64,000 nt of DNA from Bacteroidia bacterium. GTDB lineage: Bacteria; Bacteroidota; Bacteroidia; Flavobacteriales; Flavobacteriaceae. The notes beneath the pieces are model-generated. The model ran no database searches. It saw only the letters and a program-made list of their open reading frames with translations, and had not been told where the DNA came from. Positions 26,801 through 38,904 of this stretch are shown piece by piece (positions within the stretch are counted from its first letter, which is position 1; each line of letters opens with the position of its first letter). Both the position numbers and the translations under genes were made by a program. Where the stretch lies: NCBI GenBank assembly GCA_030430385.1, contig JAUIFO010000004.1, positions 124,001 to 188,000 of the forward strand, given 5' to 3'.

Positions 26801-29800
26801 TGAAATCACTGATTTATCTTACAGTGAAACTGAAGTTACGATTACATTAACGCAATTAGAAAATGCTTTAAATGGTAACGGAACTGCTTCAGACAGTGAC
26901 GGAACTATTGAATCTATTACGTATTCTGATGTTAGCTCTGGAACTTGTGTCATAGCTGTAACAAGAACATTTACTGTAACTGACACTTGTGGTAACACTG
27001 CTTCAGATACGCAAATAATTACTATTCAAGACACAACTCCTCCAGTATTAACTATTCCTGTAGATATTGATGTAGAATGTAATAATCCTACTACACCTTC
27101 TCCTAACGGAAATGCTACCGCTACTGACGATTGTGATGATAATGTTACTATAACTTTTAGTGATTCATCTGTGCCAACATGTGGAAATACTGAAGTTATA
27201 TCGAGAACCTGGACCGCTACTGATGCATGTGGAAATTCAACTTCCGATGTACAAACTTTAACTGTTATTGATACTACTCCGCCAACATTAACAGTACCTG
27301 CTGATGCAACAGTTGAATGTACAGATAGTACTGATCCTGCTGCTACTGGAACAGCAACTGCTAATGATTCTTGTGGTGATGTGACAGTTACTTTTACTGA
27401 TAGCGTAACTCCTGGTTGTGGAAATACTGAAACGATTACAAGAACTTGGACCGCTACGGATGCTTGTGGTAACACAACGTCAGATACACAAACAATTTCT
27501 ATTGAAGATAACACACCACCAACGTTAACAGTGCCTGTTGATGCTACCGTTGAATGTACAGATAGTACTGATCCTACAGCTACTGGAACAGCGACTGCTA
27601 CTGATTCTTGTGGTGATGTCACTGTAACTTTTACTGATAGCACTGCATCTGGTTGTGGAAATACTGAAACCATTACGAGAACTTGGACGGCTACGGATGC
27701 ATGTGGTAACACAACTTCTGATACACAAACAATTTCTGTTGAAGATAATACACCTCCAACATTAACAGTGCCTACTGATACTACAGTTGAATGTACTAAT
27801 AGTACTGATCCTGCTGCTACTGGAACAGCGACTGCTACTGATTCTTGTGGTGATGTCACTGTAACTTATACTGATAGCACTGCACCTGGTTGTGGAAATA
27901 CTGAAACCATTACGAGAACTTGGACAGCTACGGATGCATGTGGCAACACAACGTCTGATACGCAAACAATTTCTGTTGAAGACAACACACCGCCAACATT
28001 AACAGTGCCTGCTGATGTAACAGTTGAATGTACTGATAGTACTGATCCTGATGCTACTGGAACAGCAACTGCTACTGATTCTTGTGGTGATGTGACCGTA
28101 ACTTTCTCTGATAATACAACTCCTGGTTGTGGAAGCACTGAAACGATTACAAGAACTTGGACGGCTACTGATGCTTGTGGCAACACTACTTCGGATACGC
28201 AAACAATTTCTGTTGAAGATAATACACCGCCTACATTAACAGTGCCTGCTGATGTAACCGTTGAATGTACGGATAGTACTGATCCTGCTGCTACTGGAAC
28301 AGCAACTGCAACTGATACTTGTGGTGATGTGACTGTAACGTTTACTGATAGCGCTGCACCTGGTTGTGGAAATACTGAAACGATTACAAGAACCTGGACG
28401 GCTACTGATGCTTGTGGTAACACTACTTCAGAAACGCAAACAATTTCTACTGAAGATACAATTGCGCCAGATTTATCAACATGTACTGTTGAAAATACTG
28501 TAATTGAATGTTCTGATACTGAAAATGAAGTTTTAGCTAATGCTTGGAACGCTGCTAATATTGCTACTCTTGAAGCTTGTGCTACAGATACTTGTGATGA
28601 TGACTTTACTGGTCAGGTAACTTCAGATTACGACTTTAATAACTTAAACACAACTTGTGGTCCTTGTGGAACGCTTAATGTAACTTATACAGTGACTGAC
28701 GATTGTGGAAATAGTTCTTCAATTACTGTAACATTAACATTTGATGATGGCACAATTCCTGATCTATCAAATTGTTCATTAACAGACCAGACTATTGAGT
28801 GTTCTGATTCTGATAATGAAACTTTAGCGAACGATTGGAATAATGCTAACATTGCTGGTCTTGAAGCTTGTGCTGATGATCTTGGAATTACAGTTACGTC
28901 TAATTATGCGTTCTCTAACCTATCTCCTACTTGTGGATTAGGTGGCACCATTGCTGTAGTGTATACCATTACTGATGATTGTGGTAATGCTACTTCGCTT
29001 AATGCGACACTAACGATTGAAGACACAACACCTCCTACATTTACAGTGCCTGATAGTGTAACCATTGAATGTGATCAAGATGAAAATGATCTTTCGCTTA
29101 CTGGTGATGTAACTGATGAAGACGATTCATGTGCTGCTGGAAATTTAGAAGCGACTTATACTGATGCTGTCGCTGATGGTGCTTGTGCTAACGAGTCTGT
29201 AATCACAAGAACATGGACACTTACTGATGAGTGTAACAATACAACTACGCTTGTACAAACTATTAACGTGGTTGATACAACAGCGCCTACATTTACAGTG
29301 CCTGATAGTGTAACCATTGAATGTGATCAAGATGAAAATGATTTATCATTAACTGGAGATGTAACTGATGAAGCAGATAACTGTTCTATTAACTTAGAAG
29401 CGACTTACTCTGATGCTGTGGCTGATGGTGCTTGTGCTAACGAATCTGTAATCACAAGAACATGGACACTTACTGATGAGTGTAACAATACAACGACACT
29501 AGTGCAAACCATTAATGTGGTTGATACAACAGCGCCTACATTTACGGTTCCTGATAGTGTAACCATTGAATGTGATCAAGATGAAAATGATTTATCATTA
29601 ACTGGTGATGTCACTGATGAAGCGGATAACTGTTCTACTGATTTAGAAGCGACTTACTCTGATGCTGTTGCTGATGGCTCTTGTGCTAACGAATCTGTAA
29701 TCACAAGAACGTGGACATTAACTGATGAATGTAACAATACAACTACGCTTGTGCAAACAATCAATGTCGTTGATACAACTGCGCCTACGTTTACAGTACC

Positions 29801-32800
29801 TGATAGTGTAACGATTGAATGTGATCAAGATGAAAGTGATCTTTCACTTACAGGTGATGTGACTGATGAAGCAGATAACTGTTCTACTGATTTAGATGCA
29901 ACATATACTGATGCTGTTGCTGATGGTGCTTGCGCGAACGAGTCTGTAATCACAAGAACATGGACGCTTACTGATGAGTGTAATAATACAACGACACTTG
30001 TTCAAACAATCAATGTGGTTGATACAACTGCGCCTACATTTACAGTGCCTGATAGTGTAACTATTGAATGTGATCAAGATGAAAATGATTTATCATTAAC
30101 TGGTGATGTGACTGATGAGGCTGATAACTGTTCTGCTGATTTAGAAGCGACTTACTCTGATGCTGTGGCTGATGGAAATTGTGCTAACGAATCTGTAATT
30201 ACAAGAACGTGGACACTTACTGATGAATGTAATAATACAACAACGCTTGTGCAAACCATTAATGTGGTCGATACAACAGCGCCTGTATTAACAGTTCCTG
30301 CTGATGTAATAGTTGAATGTACGGATAGTACTGATCCTGCTGCTACTGGAACAGCAACTGCTACTGATTCTTGTGGTGATGTGACTGTTACTTTTATTGA
30401 TAGCGCAACTCCTGGTTGTGGAAATACTGAAACGATTACAAGAACTTGGACCGCTACTGATGTTTGTGGTAACACTACTTCAGAAACACAAACAATTTCT
30501 GTTGAAGATAATACACCGCCTACATTAACAGTGCCTGCTGATGTAACCGTTGAATGTACAGATAGCACTGATCCTGCTGCTACTGGAACTGCGACTGCTA
30601 CTGATTCTTGTGGTGATGTCACTGTAACGTTTACTGATAGCGCTGCACCTGGTTGTGGAAATACTGAAACGATTACAAGAACTTGGACCGCTACGGATGC
30701 TTGTGGAAACACTACTTCAGAAACGCAAACAATTTCTACTGAAGATACAATAGCACCAGATTTATCAACGTGTACTGTTGAAAATACTGTAATAGAATGT
30801 TCTGATACTGAAAATGAAGCTTTAGCTAATGCTTGGAATGCTGCTAATATTGCTGCTCTTGAAGCTTGTGCAACAGACACTTGTGATGATGACTTTACTG
30901 GTCAGGTAACTTCTGATTTCGACTTTAATAACTTAAATACAACTTGTGGTCCTTGTGGAACGCTTAATGTGACCTATACAGTGACTGACGATTGTGGTAA
31001 TAGTTCTTCAATTACTGTAACACTGACATTTGATGATGGTACGATTCCAGATTTATCAAATTGTTCAGTAACTGACCAAACTATTGAGTGTGCTGGTTCT
31101 GACAATGAAACTTTAGCGAACGATTGGAATAATGCAAACATTGCTGATCTTGAAGCTTGTGCTGATGATCTTGGAATTACAGTTACGTCTAATTACGCAT
31201 TCTCTAACCTATCTCCTACTTGCGGATTAGGTGGCACCATTGCTGTAGTGTATACCATTACTGATGATTGTGGTAATGCTACTTCGCTTAATGCTACACT
31301 AACGATTGAAGACACAACACCTCCTACATTCACGGTTCCTGATAGTGTAACCATTGAATGTGATCAAGATGAAAATGATCTTTCGCTTACTGGTGACGTC
31401 ACTGATGAAGCTGATTCTTGTGCTGCTGGAAGTTTAGAAGCTACTTATACTGATGCTCTTGCTGATGGTACTTGTGTTAACGAATCTGTAATTACAAGAA
31501 CATGGACACTTACTGATGAGTGTAACAATACAACGACACTTGTGCAAACCATTAACGTGGTTGATACAACTGCACCTGTATTAACAATTCCTGCTGATGT
31601 AACCGTTGAATGTACTGAGAGCACTGATCCTGCTGCTACTGGAACAGCAACTGCTACTGATTCTTGTGGTGATGTGACTGTAACTTTTACAGATAGTGTT
31701 GCACCTGGTTGTGGAAACACTGAAACGATTACTAGAACTTGGACGGCTACTGATGCTTGTGGTAACACTACTTCGGATACACAAACAATTTCTGTTGAAG
31801 ACAATACGCCTCCAACATTAACAGTACCTGCTGATGTAACCGTTGAATGTACTGATAGTACCGATCCTGCTGCTACTGGAACAGCGACTGCTATAGATAC
31901 TTGTGGTGATGTCACTGTAACGTTTACTGATAGTGCTGCACCTGGTTGTGGAAATACTGAAACGATTACAAGAACGTGGACCGCTACCGATGCTTGTGGA
32001 AACACTACTTCAGAAACGCAAACAATTTCTACTGAAGATACAATAGCACCAGATTTATCAACGTGTACTGTTGAAAATACTGTAATAGAATGTTCTGATA
32101 CTGAAAATGAAGCTTTAGCTAATGCTTGGAATGCTGCTAATATTGCTGCTCTTGAAGCTTGTGCAACTGATACTTGTGATGATGACTTTACTGGTCAGGT
32201 TACTTCTGATTTCGATTTTAATAACTTAAACACAACTTGTGGTCCTTGTGGAACGCTTAATGTGACCTATACAGTGACTGACGATTGTGGTAATAGTTCT
32301 ATTGTTATTGTAACGCTTACGTTTGACGATGGTACGATTCCTGATTTATCAAACTGTACTCTTGAGGATAGCACTGTTGAATGTGATGGTGATAATAACG
32401 AGATTTTAGCTAATGATTGGAATGTCGCTAATATTGCTGCACTTGAAGCGTGTGCTGATGATCTTGGAATTACGGTAACTTCTGATTATTCATTTAACAA
32501 CTTAGTGTCGACTTGTGGTCTTGGAGGAACAATTACAGTAACTTATACAATTACTGATGATTGTGGTAATGCAACTGGATTAAGTGCAACCTTAACGATT
32601 GAAGACACAACACCTCCTACTTTTACTGTGCCAGATAGTGTAACTATTGAATGTGATCAAGATGAAAATGATCTTTCACTTACTGGTGATGTGACTGACG
32701 AAGCCGATTCTTGTGCTGCTGGGAATTTAGAAGCTACTTATACTGATGCTGTTGCTGATGGTAATTGTGCGAACGAGTCTGTAATCACAAGAACATGGAC

Positions 32801-35800
32801 ACTTACTGATGAGTGTAACAATACAACAACACTTCTTCAAACCATTAATGTCGTTGATACAACGGCGCCTACATTTACGGTACCTGATAGTATAACTATT
32901 GAATGTGATCAAGATGAAAATAATCTTTCTCTTACAGGTGATGTCACTGATGAGGCAGATAACTGTTCTACTGACTTAGAAGCGACTTACTCTGATGCTG
33001 TTGTTGATGGCTCTTGTGCGAACGAATCTGTAATTACAAGAACATGGACGCTTACTGATGAGTGTAACAATACAACAACGCTTGTTCAAACGATTAACGT
33101 GGTTGATACGACTGCGCCTACATTTACAGTGCCTGATAGTGTAACTATTGAATGTGATCAAGATGAAAATGATTTAACTCTTACAGGTGATGTGACTGAT
33201 GAAGCGGATAACTGTTCTACTGACTTAGAAGCGACTTACTCTGATGCTGTGGCTGATGGTAATTGTGAGAACGAGTCTGTAATCACAAGAACGTGGACAC
33301 TTACTGATGAGTGTAACAATACAACGACACTAGTGCAAACCATTAATGTGGTTGATACAACAGCACCTACATTTACAGTGCCTGATAGTGTAACTATTGA
33401 ATGTGATCAAGATGAAAATGATCTTTCACTTACTGGTGATGTGACTGATGAAGCAGATAACTGTTCTACTGACTTAGAAGCGACTTACTCTGATGCTGTG
33501 GCTAATGGTACTTGTGCTAACGAATCTGTAATCACAAGAACATGGACACTTACTGATGACTGTAACAATACAACTACGCTTGTTCAAACCATTAATGTCG
33601 TTGATACAACAGCACCTACATTTACAGTGCCTGATAGTGTAACCATTGAATGTGATCAAGATGAAAATGATCTTTCACTTACTGGTGATGTAACTGATGA
33701 AGCGGATAACTGTTCTACTGACTTAGAAGCGACTTATTCTGATGTTGTTGTTGATGGTAATTGCGCGAACGAATCTGTAATCACAAGAACATGGACACTT
33801 ACTGATGACTGTAACAATACAACTACGCTTGTTCAAACAATTAATGTCGTTGATACAACAGCGCCTACATTTACAGTGCCTGATAGTGTAACTATTGAAT
33901 GTGATCAAGATGAAAATGATTTATCATTAACTGGTGATGTCACTGATGAAGCAGATAACTGTTCTATTAACTTAGAAGCGACTTACTCTGATGCTGTGGC
34001 TGATGGTGCTTGTGCTAACGAATCTGTAATCACAAGAACATGGACACTTACTGATGAGTGTAACAATACAACTACGCTTGTACAAACTATTAACGTGGTT
34101 GATACAACAGCGCCTACATTTACGGTTCCTAATAGTGTAACCATTGAATGTGATCAAGATGAAAATGATTTATCATTAACTGGTGATGTCACTGATGAAG
34201 CAGATAACTGTTCTAGTGACTTAGAAGCTACATATACTGATGCTGTTACTGATGGTGCTTGTGCAAACGAGTCTGTAATTACAAGAACGTGGACACTTAC
34301 TGATGAGTGTAACAATACAACAACACTTGTGCAAACCATTAATGTGGTTGATACAACAGCGCCTACATTTACAGTACCTGATAGTGTAACTATTGAATGT
34401 GATCAAGATGAAAATGATTTATCATTAACTGGTGATGTCACTGATGAAGCAGATAACTGTTCTACTGACTTAGAAGCTACGTATACTGATACTATTGCTG
34501 ATGGTACTTGTGCGAACGAGTCTGTAATCACAAGAACATGGACACTTACTGATGAGTGTAACAATACAACTACGCTTGTACAGACAATCAATGTGGTTGA
34601 TACAACTGCGCCTACATTTACAGTGCCTGCTGGTATTACTGTAGAGTGTGATGATGATATTGATAACCTTGCATTAACTGGTGATGTGACTGATGAAGCA
34701 GATAATTGTTCTACTGGTCTTGAAGCTACGTATACTGATACTGTTGCTGATGGTACTTGTATTAATGAATCTGTAATCACAAGAACTTGGACACTAACTG
34801 ATGATTGTGACAATACAACAACACTTGTACAAATCATTAATTTAATTGATGCTACTGCACCTACATTTACGGTTCCTGCTGATATTACAATTGAATGTAG
34901 TGAAGATCCAAACGATTTAACATTAACTGGAGATGTAACTGATGAAGCAGACAACTGTTCTACTGATTTAGAAGCTACCTTTACAGATGAAGTTATGGCT
35001 GGAGCTTGTCCAAGTGATTCTATTATTACAAGAACCTGGACCTTAACAGATGACTGTAACAATACAACAACTTTAGTACAAACAATCAATGTGGTTGATA
35101 ATACTGCTCCTAACCTAGTTTCTGATCTAGAAGAAGTGATCAATGTTTTTTGTGATGAAATTCCTGAAGTTCCAAACTTAGTCTTTGAAGATGCATGTTC
35201 TACGAATATGAATGTCGCTTTCTCTGAAATCTCATCATCAGATGGTTCTGTAAATGATTATACAATCATAAGAGAGTGGATCGTTTCAGACGAGTGTGGT
35301 AACGATGCTATTTTCGAACAAACCATCAATGTTAATGTAGAAAGTCAGATTCAAGGTCAAGATACTGAACTATGTATTGAAGATGATTTCGACTTTGATC
35401 TATTCAGTTTATTATCTGGAAACTTTGAAAACAATGGTGTATGGACTGTAACTATTGGAGATGCTACACTCAACGGAAGTTTCTTTAACCCTTCTTCATT
35501 ACTAGATAGTAATGGTGAGTTTGAAGAATCAGATCTAGGGGATTATGTCTTTACATATACAGTTGGTGGAATTTGTCCTGCTGAAGTAGATGTAACAATC
35601 ACAATAAATGATGAATGTGTGGTGTTACCATGTGGTGAAGATGATGCTATAATCTCTAAAGCAGTTACTGCTAACAATGATGGAATTAACGACTTCTTTA
35701 CAATTACTGGAGTTGAAGACTGTGGATTTGTAATTGAACTACAAATATTTAATCGTTGGGGAGCAAAAATCTATGACAATTCTAACTATCAAAATGATTG

Positions 35801-35933
35801 GAATGGTCAAGCTTCTGGAGCTTCTGTAGGAAGATCTGGATTTGTCCCAACTGGAACATATTACTATATCATTACATTAAAAAATAGTGGATTAAGACCT
35901 ATAACAGGCCCAATCTATGTATCAACAAACTAA
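23844..35933 (+). CDS. Giant VWA / SprB-repeat / HYR-like-repeat surface protein with T9SS type B sorting domain
   Basis: 4029 residues. In order: signal peptide (1-33, ending LSAQ); von Willebrand A domain (about 70-275) with MIDAS motif DRSGS starting at Asp76; a DUF11-like stretch; two SprB repeats (about 485-548 and 560-620); a discoidin/CBM-like domain around 640-835; a third SprB repeat (about 891-960); then HYR-like repeats from 1065 to about 3833 in three families (A, 79 residues, 10 copies; B, 83-84 residues, 16 copies plus one degenerate; C, 189 residues, 3 copies); finally the type B (gliding-associated) sorting domain, about 3930-4029, with [14 protein letters not shown] and [12 protein letters not shown]. 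Expected on the cell surface, secreted by T9SS with help of the PorP/SprF protein encoded 13 bases downstream. Likely an adhesin; ligand unknown. Confidence 0.92.
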   Translation: MRNKLQFQKRNIKQFAKLVFALSFLFSVNTLSAQEAQVIVNKDITENDAVCSQFDVTLEIIGKPPKSPQEVVLVIDRSGSMDDGPVPEPIDYAQDAAIAFVNNFFLPANNPTGLNRVAVVSFSSSASLDIGLTGSSGQAAIINTINNISTGGWTNTQAGIVTADNELTNNGTFDCATQRSIILLSDGVATYRNGSSSSCSSTTSGTACQTAAITAGLNAQTTNVGGTIYNQRIFTIGLVGAISGTEESIALATLNSIQNAGAFSTENNADLTNIYDTILGQLVPAATQLPGQALVSDTIAAGFSIVPGSIVASKGTANFIDPILSWYVADLFEETITLTYTIEPSDSNTCGPQTSGNTIINYEDATCQTTSQTFNNPEFCVPCPEITPNIARVGCEDSVNYSATLEQNGCVSSGDTFSWTFFLNGNPVGTSNNLNGTFDYTGPNPFEGTFTAELTYTGTFGATCSLPSISSQVNILIPDTLEATTSVTDVDCYNDASGAIDVTVTGGTPPYYYAWNNGATTQDLSDIQSGNYTVTITDSSGCNFIISNASVNQPNSPLELTHSQNNVLCNGESTGSININVTGGTSPYQYNWIGPDTFTSNLEDLDSLPAGSYNVTITDANLCELTSENIIITEPELQACEIQVENCPPTVDTTCADSDTGASVDWTPPSFSYECCTSLNGDEYSFFMEFDLPESSFGANCWEFNFAQRVGTDNLRLFQSSGVGSRYDDSYLITPTQYFDTENGTPINIELIDVTATVNWTLQVIDPTDSSVVYTDTVSNITTDGLQTITIPNTVPSGSYKLKLNFDSPNANGGDKIEIDRFYYDATLVDAACTGGINFVVTSTHNPGDVFVPGETTVTYTATYTPISGDPVVLTCDFQVNVVNVTGSENTNNHTDPSCSGQADGSFTITPSGGDAPYSFSLDNVDFSNTSGTFNNLTEGTYTVYVKDSNGCASATPIEITLSVIDTEAPQITAPDDYTLEGCDVSEITDLSYSETEVTITLTQLENALNGNGTASDSDGTIESITYSDVSSGTCVIAVTRTFTVTDTCGNTASDTQIITIQDTTPPVLTIPVDIDVECNNPTTPSPNGNATATDDCDDNVTITFSDSSVPTCGNTEVISRTWTATDACGNSTSDVQTLTVIDTTPPTLTVPADATVECTDSTDPAATGTATANDSCGDVTVTFTDSVTPGCGNTETITRTWTATDACGNTTSDTQTISIEDNTPPTLTVPVDATVECTDSTDPTATGTATATDSCGDVTVTFTDSTASGCGNTETITRTWTATDACGNTTSDTQTISVEDNTPPTLTVPTDTTVECTNSTDPAATGTATATDSCGDVTVTYTDSTAPGCGNTETITRTWTATDACGNTTSDTQTISVEDNTPPTLTVPADVTVECTDSTDPDATGTATATDSCGDVTVTFSDNTTPGCGSTETITRTWTATDACGNTTSDTQTISVEDNTPPTLTVPADVTVECTDSTDPAATGTATATDTCGDVTVTFTDSAAPGCGNTETITRTWTATDACGNTTSETQTISTEDTIAPDLSTCTVENTVIECSDTENEVLANAWNAANIATLEACATDTCDDDFTGQVTSDYDFNNLNTTCGPCGTLNVTYTVTDDCGNSSSITVTLTFDDGTIPDLSNCSLTDQTIECSDSDNETLANDWNNANIAGLEACADDLGITVTSNYAFSNLSPTCGLGGTIAVVYTITDDCGNATSLNATLTIEDTTPPTFTVPDSVTIECDQDENDLSLTGDVTDEDDSCAAGNLEATYTDAVADGACANESVITRTWTLTDECNNTTTLVQTINVVDTTAPTFTVPDSVTIECDQDENDLSLTGDVTDEADNCSINLEATYSDAVADGACANESVITRTWTLTDECNNTTTLVQTINVVDTTAPTFTVPDSVTIECDQDENDLSLTGDVTDEADNCSTDLEATYSDAVADGSCANESVITRTWTLTDECNNTTTLVQTINVVDTTAPTFTVPDSVTIECDQDESDLSLTGDVTDEADNCSTDLDATYTDAVADGACANESVITRTWTLTDECNNTTTLVQTINVVDTTAPTFTVPDSVTIECDQDENDLSLTGDVTDEADNCSADLEATYSDAVADGNCANESVITRTWTLTDECNNTTTLVQTINVVDTTAPVLTVPADVIVECTDSTDPAATGTATATDSCGDVTVTFIDSATPGCGNTETITRTWTATDVCGNTTSETQTISVEDNTPPTLTVPADVTVECTDSTDPAATGTATATDSCGDVTVTFTDSAAPGCGNTETITRTWTATDACGNTTSETQTISTEDTIAPDLSTCTVENTVIECSDTENEALANAWNAANIAALEACATDTCDDDFTGQVTSDFDFNNLNTTCGPCGTLNVTYTVTDDCGNSSSITVTLTFDDGTIPDLSNCSVTDQTIECAGSDNETLANDWNNANIADLEACADDLGITVTSNYAFSNLSPTCGLGGTIAVVYTITDDCGNATSLNATLTIEDTTPPTFTVPDSVTIECDQDENDLSLTGDVTDEADSCAAGSLEATYTDALADGTCVNESVITRTWTLTDECNNTTTLVQTINVVDTTAPVLTIPADVTVECTESTDPAATGTATATDSCGDVTVTFTDSVAPGCGNTETITRTWTATDACGNTTSDTQTISVEDNTPPTLTVPADVTVECTDSTDPAATGTATAIDTCGDVTVTFTDSAAPGCGNTETITRTWTATDACGNTTSETQTISTEDTIAPDLSTCTVENTVIECSDTENEALANAWNAANIAALEACATDTCDDDFTGQVTSDFDFNNLNTTCGPCGTLNVTYTVTDDCGNSSIVIVTLTFDDGTIPDLSNCTLEDSTVECDGDNNEILANDWNVANIAALEACADDLGITVTSDYSFNNLVSTCGLGGTITVTYTITDDCGNATGLSATLTIEDTTPPTFTVPDSVTIECDQDENDLSLTGDVTDEADSCAAGNLEATYTDAVADGNCANESVITRTWTLTDECNNTTTLLQTINVVDTTAPTFTVPDSITIECDQDENNLSLTGDVTDEADNCSTDLEATYSDAVVDGSCANESVITRTWTLTDECNNTTTLVQTINVVDTTAPTFTVPDSVTIECDQDENDLTLTGDVTDEADNCSTDLEATYSDAVADGNCENESVITRTWTLTDECNNTTTLVQTINVVDTTAPTFTVPDSVTIECDQDENDLSLTGDVTDEADNCSTDLEATYSDAVANGTCANESVITRTWTLTDDCNNTTTLVQTINVVDTTAPTFTVPDSVTIECDQDENDLSLTGDVTDEADNCSTDLEATYSDVVVDGNCANESVITRTWTLTDDCNNTTTLVQTINVVDTTAPTFTVPDSVTIECDQDENDLSLTGDVTDEADNCSINLEATYSDAVADGACANESVITRTWTLTDECNNTTTLVQTINVVDTTAPTFTVPNSVTIECDQDENDLSLTGDVTDEADNCSSDLEATYTDAVTDGACANESVITRTWTLTDECNNTTTLVQTINVVDTTAPTFTVPDSVTIECDQDENDLSLTGDVTDEADNCSTDLEATYTDTIADGTCANESVITRTWTLTDECNNTTTLVQTINVVDTTAPTFTVPAGITVECDDDIDNLALTGDVTDEADNCSTGLEATYTDTVADGTCINESVITRTWTLTDDCDNTTTLVQIINLIDATAPTFTVPADITIECSEDPNDLTLTGDVTDEADNCSTDLEATFTDEVMAGACPSDSIITRTWTLTDDCNNTTTLVQTINVVDNTAPNLVSDLEEVINVFCDEIPEVPNLVFEDACSTNMNVAFSEISSSDGSVNDYTIIREWIVSDECGNDAIFEQTINVNVESQIQGQDTELCIEDDFDFDLFSLLSGNFENNGVWTVTIGDATLNGSFFNPSSLLDSNGEFEESDLGDYVFTYTVGGICPAEVDVTITINDECVVLPCGEDDAIISKAVTANNDGINDFFTITGVEDCGFVIELQIFNRWGAKIYDNSNYQNDWNGQASGASVGRSGFVPTGTYYYIITLKNSGLRPITGPIYVSTN
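27036..28460 (+). repeat. A-type repeats 1-6 of the giant protein
   Basis: Six tandem units, 240 bases for the first and 237 for the others, starting at 27036, 27276, 27513, 27750, 27987 and 28224. Each encodes [15 protein letters not shown], a [13 protein letters not shown] strand pair, [19 protein letters not shown] and a linker. Four cysteines per unit are constant. Unit A1 is the most diverged; A3 to A6 are nearly alike. Confidence 0.93.
28461..29027 (+). repeat. C-type composite repeat 1
   Basis: 567 bases, 189 residues, made of two related halves: the first begins [16 protein letters not shown], the second [16 protein letters not shown]. Both contain LANxWNxANIxxLEAC, a helical insert absent from A and B units, and close with a VTDDCGNSS or [10 protein letters not shown] strand. 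The block always stands between A and B units. Confidence 0.9.
29028..30275 (+). repeat. B-type repeats 1-5
   Basis: Five tandem units at 29028 (252 bases), 29280, 29529, 29778 and 30027 (249 bases each). Each encodes [31 protein letters not shown], a variable 10-residue patch, and [16 protein letters not shown]1 has one extra residue (SCAAGNLEA for NCSTDLEA), a form that recurs in B6 and B7, always directly after a C block. Confidence 0.93.
30276..31568 (+). repeat. Second A-A-C-B module (A7, A8, C2, B6)
   Basis: A7 at 30276, A8 at 30513, C2 at 30750 (567 bases) and B6 at 31317 (252 bases). The order repeats the A6-C1-B1 junction. The next module begins exactly 1293 bases after this one, which is the unit size of a higher-order duplication. 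Confidence 0.9.
31569..32609 (+). repeat. Third module, A9, A10 and C3
   Basis: A9 at 31569, A10 at 31806, C3 at 32043. The first half of C3 is almost the same as C2 (179 identical bases, 31989-32167 against 30696-30874), while the second half has diverged ([31 protein letters not shown]), so the two halves have separate histories. Confidence 0.9.
32610..35342 (+). repeat. B-type repeats 7-16 and degenerate B17
   Basis: Ten B units start at 32610 (252 bases), then every 249 bases: 32862, 33111, 33360, 33609, 33858, 34107, 34356, 34605 and 34854; a diverged unit follows at 35103. B15 ([12 protein letters not shown]) and B16 ([12 protein letters not shown]) drift from consensus, and B17 keeps only the frame of cysteines and the [10 protein letters not shown] strand. 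The gradient suggests that new copies arise inside the array and that the C-terminal edge is the old part. Confidence 0.9.
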
Positions 35934-35946
35934 ATCTTAACCTAAA

Positions 35947-36864
35947 ATGAAATTTGCAAAGTTTAACATTATAGTTTTTATACTATTTAGTAGCTGGATA
36001 GGTGTTGCGCAGCAGCTCCCTCAGTTTACTCAGTATATGTACAATACTATTTCTATTAATCCAGCTTATGCTGGTAGTAGAGAAACCCTTAGTGTTGTGG
36101 GTCTACACAGAAGTCAGTGGGTTGGTCTCGAAGGAGGTCCAACAACACAAACACTATCTGTACACGCTCCTCTAAGAAATGATAAAATTGGTTTAGGGTT
36201 GTCGTTTATTAACGATGAACTTGGATATCAAAACTTTTCATATTTGTACGCTGACTTCTCATACACGATTCGTGTGACTGAAAATAGTGAGTTAGCCTTC
36301 GGAATGAAAGCAGGTTTTACAAGTTATGCGCTTGATCCTGATTTTCAATTATCGGAAGCAAATGATCCTGTTATTTTTGGTTTTGAAGATCGTTGGAAAC
36401 CAAATATTGGTGCTGGTGCCTACTGGCATAGTGATAAATGGTATGTTGGGTTAAGTGCTCCAAGAATCTTGAATACTGATTATACAGGAGAAGAAAATTT
36501 TGAAGCCCTTGAAAGAGTCAGTTACTATTTAATTGGAGGTTATGTGTTTGATCTTAGTGAGAGCACAAAATTCAAACCTGCAATGATGCTAAAAGCTACT
36601 AATGGTGCGCCTCTATCTTATGACCTTACAGCAAATTTCTTATTCCATGAAAAATTCTGGATTGGTGGTGCCTATAGATTTAATGAACAAGCAGGTGCGC
36701 TTGGTGGAATAGCTGACTTTCAAGTCTCTAAACAATTGCGCATTGGGTACGCTTATGAATATCCTATTTCAGACTTAAGACCTTATACAAGTGGTACTCA
36801 TGAAGTATTACTGATGTTTGAAATATTTAAAAGCAAACGTATAAAATCGCCTCGATACTTCTAA
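35947..36864 (+). CDS. PorP/SprF-family T9SS outer-membrane protein
   Basis: 305 residues. Signal peptide ending WIGVAQ, then QQLPQFTQYMYNTISINPAYAGSRE, the unmistakable PorP/SprF start, followed by a 14-strand-like barrel pattern and a C-terminal RIGYAYEYPISDLRPYTSG segment. In Flavobacterium johnsoniae SprF is needed for secretion and surface attachment of SprB, and proteins with type B sorting domains generally pair with a PorP/SprF neighbour. This gene begins 13 bases after the giant protein, so it is very likely its dedicated partner. Confidence 0.93.
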   Translation: MKFAKFNIIVFILFSSWIGVAQQLPQFTQYMYNTISINPAYAGSRETLSVVGLHRSQWVGLEGGPTTQTLSVHAPLRNDKIGLGLSFINDELGYQNFSYLYADFSYTIRVTENSELAFGMKAGFTSYALDPDFQLSEANDPVIFGFEDRWKPNIGAGAYWHSDKWYVGLSAPRILNTDYTGEENFEALERVSYYLIGGYVFDLSESTKFKPAMMLKATNGAPLSYDLTANFLFHEKFWIGGAYRFNEQAGALGGIADFQVSKQLRIGYAYEYPISDLRPYTSGTHEVLLMFEIFKSKRIKSPRYF

Positions 36865-36874
36865 ATACTTAATC

Positions 36875-38803
36875 ATGATGAAAACAAAAACATTATTCTT
36901 ACTTTTTGTGCTTAGTAGCACATTCATGATCGCTCAGGAAAAGCTTGCAGATAAGTTTTTTGAAAACTTTAGTTATATCAAAGCGACTGAACTGTATGAA
37001 GAAGTACTTCAAAAAGGTGACACAAGTGCGCATGTATTAACGCGCTTGGGTGATTGTTATTACAACAATTCTAAATCTGAAGAAGCTGCCAAGTGGTATG
37101 GTATGGCTCTAGAACAATATGGAGACGATATCAACCCAGAATATTTATACAAATACATTCAATCGCTAAGAAGTCTTGGTAAATACGAAGAAGCAAGTAC
37201 TTGGATGAAGAAGTTTATGGATATTCAAAATAATGATACGCGAGTTAAAGGCTATAATCCTGAAAACATTTCAAAGTATGATGAGCTGGCAAAAACAGAT
37301 CAAGATCGCGTGGTAAAACTTTTGAACTTACCTTTCAATACAAAATTTGCCGATTTTGGATCGTTTATACATAATGGTCAAATGTATTTTGCTTCAGCTA
37401 GAAATACTGAAGACAGCAAAAAGATATACAGCTGGAACCAAGAACCTTTTTTAGATATCTATCAAGTTTCAGTAGATAAAGAAGGAGATTCCATAAGTTA
37501 TGGTACAGCAGATTTGATCAATGCTGAAAAATTAAACACAGAATATCACGAAGCTTCCGTAGCCATTACAAAAGATGGAAACACGATGTACTTCACTAGA
37601 GATAATATGAGTAAGAAAAATAAAGTGCAGTACGATAACAAAGGAACAACGCACCTTAAATTATACAAAGCGACTCGTGTTGGTGAGACTTGGACAAATA
37701 TTGAAGAGCTTCCGTTTAATGATGATGTGTTCTCAACAGGTCATCCAGCATTAAGTCCAGACGAAAATACACTATATTTTGTTTCAGATCGTGAAGGTGG
37801 TATTGGTCAAACAGATATCTATAAAGTTGAAATTAATGGAAATAGCTATTCTGAGCCAGAAAACTTAGGTGAAGGTATCAATACTGAAGGTCGAGAAATG
37901 TTTCCATTTGTGAGTCAGGATAGTACTTTTTACTTTTCTTCTGACGGACATTTAAACCTTGGTTTATTGGATATTTTTAAATCTAATATTTTGAAGGATG
38001 ACAATGCAGAACCTGAAAATATGGGAGCACCTTACAATAGTGGTGCCGATGATTTTGCGTTCTTTATTAACCCTTCAGAAGATGAAAACGATAAAACCGG
38101 ATACTTCTCCTCTAACCGAGCAGATGGTCAAGGAAGTGATGACATTTATGCTTTTGATGCGAGTATTTGTTTACAAACCATTAAAGGTTTTTCAAGAGAT
38201 GCCAATACTAACGATGTCCTTCCTGGAGTCACTGTAAAACTTATCAATGAAGTTGGAAAGGTATTAGAAGAAATTGTTACAGATGATACAGGTGCTTATG
38301 AGTTTACAGTAGACTGTAATAAAGAATATACGGTTCTAGGTACAAAAGAAGATTTTAAGGATGACAAGCAAACTGTAACTACAGACAATACGCATAATAA
38401 AGAAACCGAAGCCGATCTATACTTAGAGCCACTTATTAATGATAATCAGATTGTGATCAATCCTATTTTCTTTGATTTTGACAAATCGAATATTAGAACC
38501 GATGCGCAATATGAATTAGAGAATATTGTAGATGTGATGCGTGCACATCCAGAGATGGTCATTAAAATTGAATCTCATACAGATTCTCGTGGTAGAGATG
38601 CATACAATATGAAGCTTTCAGACCGAAGAGCAAAATCTACAAGAGATTATATCTTATCAAGAGGAATTGCTCCAGAACGCATAGAAAGTGCTATTGGATA
38701 TGGTGAAAGCCAATTATTAAATAAATGTTCTAATGGTGTAAAGTGTACCGAAGACGAACATCAACTAAACAGACGATCTTACTTTTATATATTAAAAGAA
38801 TAA
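36875..38803 (+). CDS. OmpA-family protein of PorE-like architecture
   Basis: 642 residues. Signal peptide (ends FMIAQ, about 20); TPR-like helices (about 25-130); PD40/WD40-like beta-propeller (about 150-420) with phrases such as HPALSPDENTLYFVSDREGG; a carboxypeptidase regulatory-like domain (about 432-515); C-terminal OmpA domain (about 525-640) with FFDFDKSNIR, ESHTDSRG and the peptidoglycan-binding LSDRRA segment. PorE of Porphyromonas has the same order of domains and ties T9SS proteins to peptidoglycan. Here the N-terminus is a normal signal peptide rather than a lipobox. Ten bases after the PorP/SprF gene; third part of the adhesin unit. Confidence 0.9.
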   Translation: MMKTKTLFLLFVLSSTFMIAQEKLADKFFENFSYIKATELYEEVLQKGDTSAHVLTRLGDCYYNNSKSEEAAKWYGMALEQYGDDINPEYLYKYIQSLRSLGKYEEASTWMKKFMDIQNNDTRVKGYNPENISKYDELAKTDQDRVVKLLNLPFNTKFADFGSFIHNGQMYFASARNTEDSKKIYSWNQEPFLDIYQVSVDKEGDSISYGTADLINAEKLNTEYHEASVAITKDGNTMYFTRDNMSKKNKVQYDNKGTTHLKLYKATRVGETWTNIEELPFNDDVFSTGHPALSPDENTLYFVSDREGGIGQTDIYKVEINGNSYSEPENLGEGINTEGREMFPFVSQDSTFYFSSDGHLNLGLLDIFKSNILKDDNAEPENMGAPYNSGADDFAFFINPSEDENDKTGYFSSNRADGQGSDDIYAFDASICLQTIKGFSRDANTNDVLPGVTVKLINEVGKVLEEIVTDDTGAYEFTVDCNKEYTVLGTKEDFKDDKQTVTTDNTHNKETEADLYLEPLINDNQIVINPIFFDFDKSNIRTDAQYELENIVDVMRAHPEMVIKIESHTDSRGRDAYNMKLSDRRAKSTRDYILSRGIAPERIESAIGYGESQLLNKCSNGVKCTEDEHQLNRRSYFYILKE

Positions 38804-38838
38804 TAATACCTACTTATACCCTCTATTTTGAACTTAGA

Positions 38839-38877
38839 AACAGCAGTACCATTCATTTGGTATTGCTGTTTTGTTTT
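38839..38877 (+). terminator. Terminator of the adhesin operon
   Basis: AACAGCAGTACC pairs with GGTATTGCTGTT (one G-T wobble) around an eight-base loop, followed by TTGTTTT. It lies 36 bases after the OmpA-family stop codon. Confidence 0.85.
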
Positions 38878-38904
38878 AACATAGTTTCAGAAAGAATAAA
38901 ATCG

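Noticed and set aside
27026..34406. Many minus-strand open frames of 60-280 codons inside the giant gene
   Set aside because: They repeat every 237 or 249 bases in step with the coding repeats and have low-complexity Ser/Val/Ile or Arg/Cys content. They result from repeated codons with no stop in the antisense frame, not from genes.
27036..35342. CRISPR-like or satellite array
   Set aside because: The repeats are 237-252 bases, without short spacers, and stay in one reading frame that encodes HYR-like domains.
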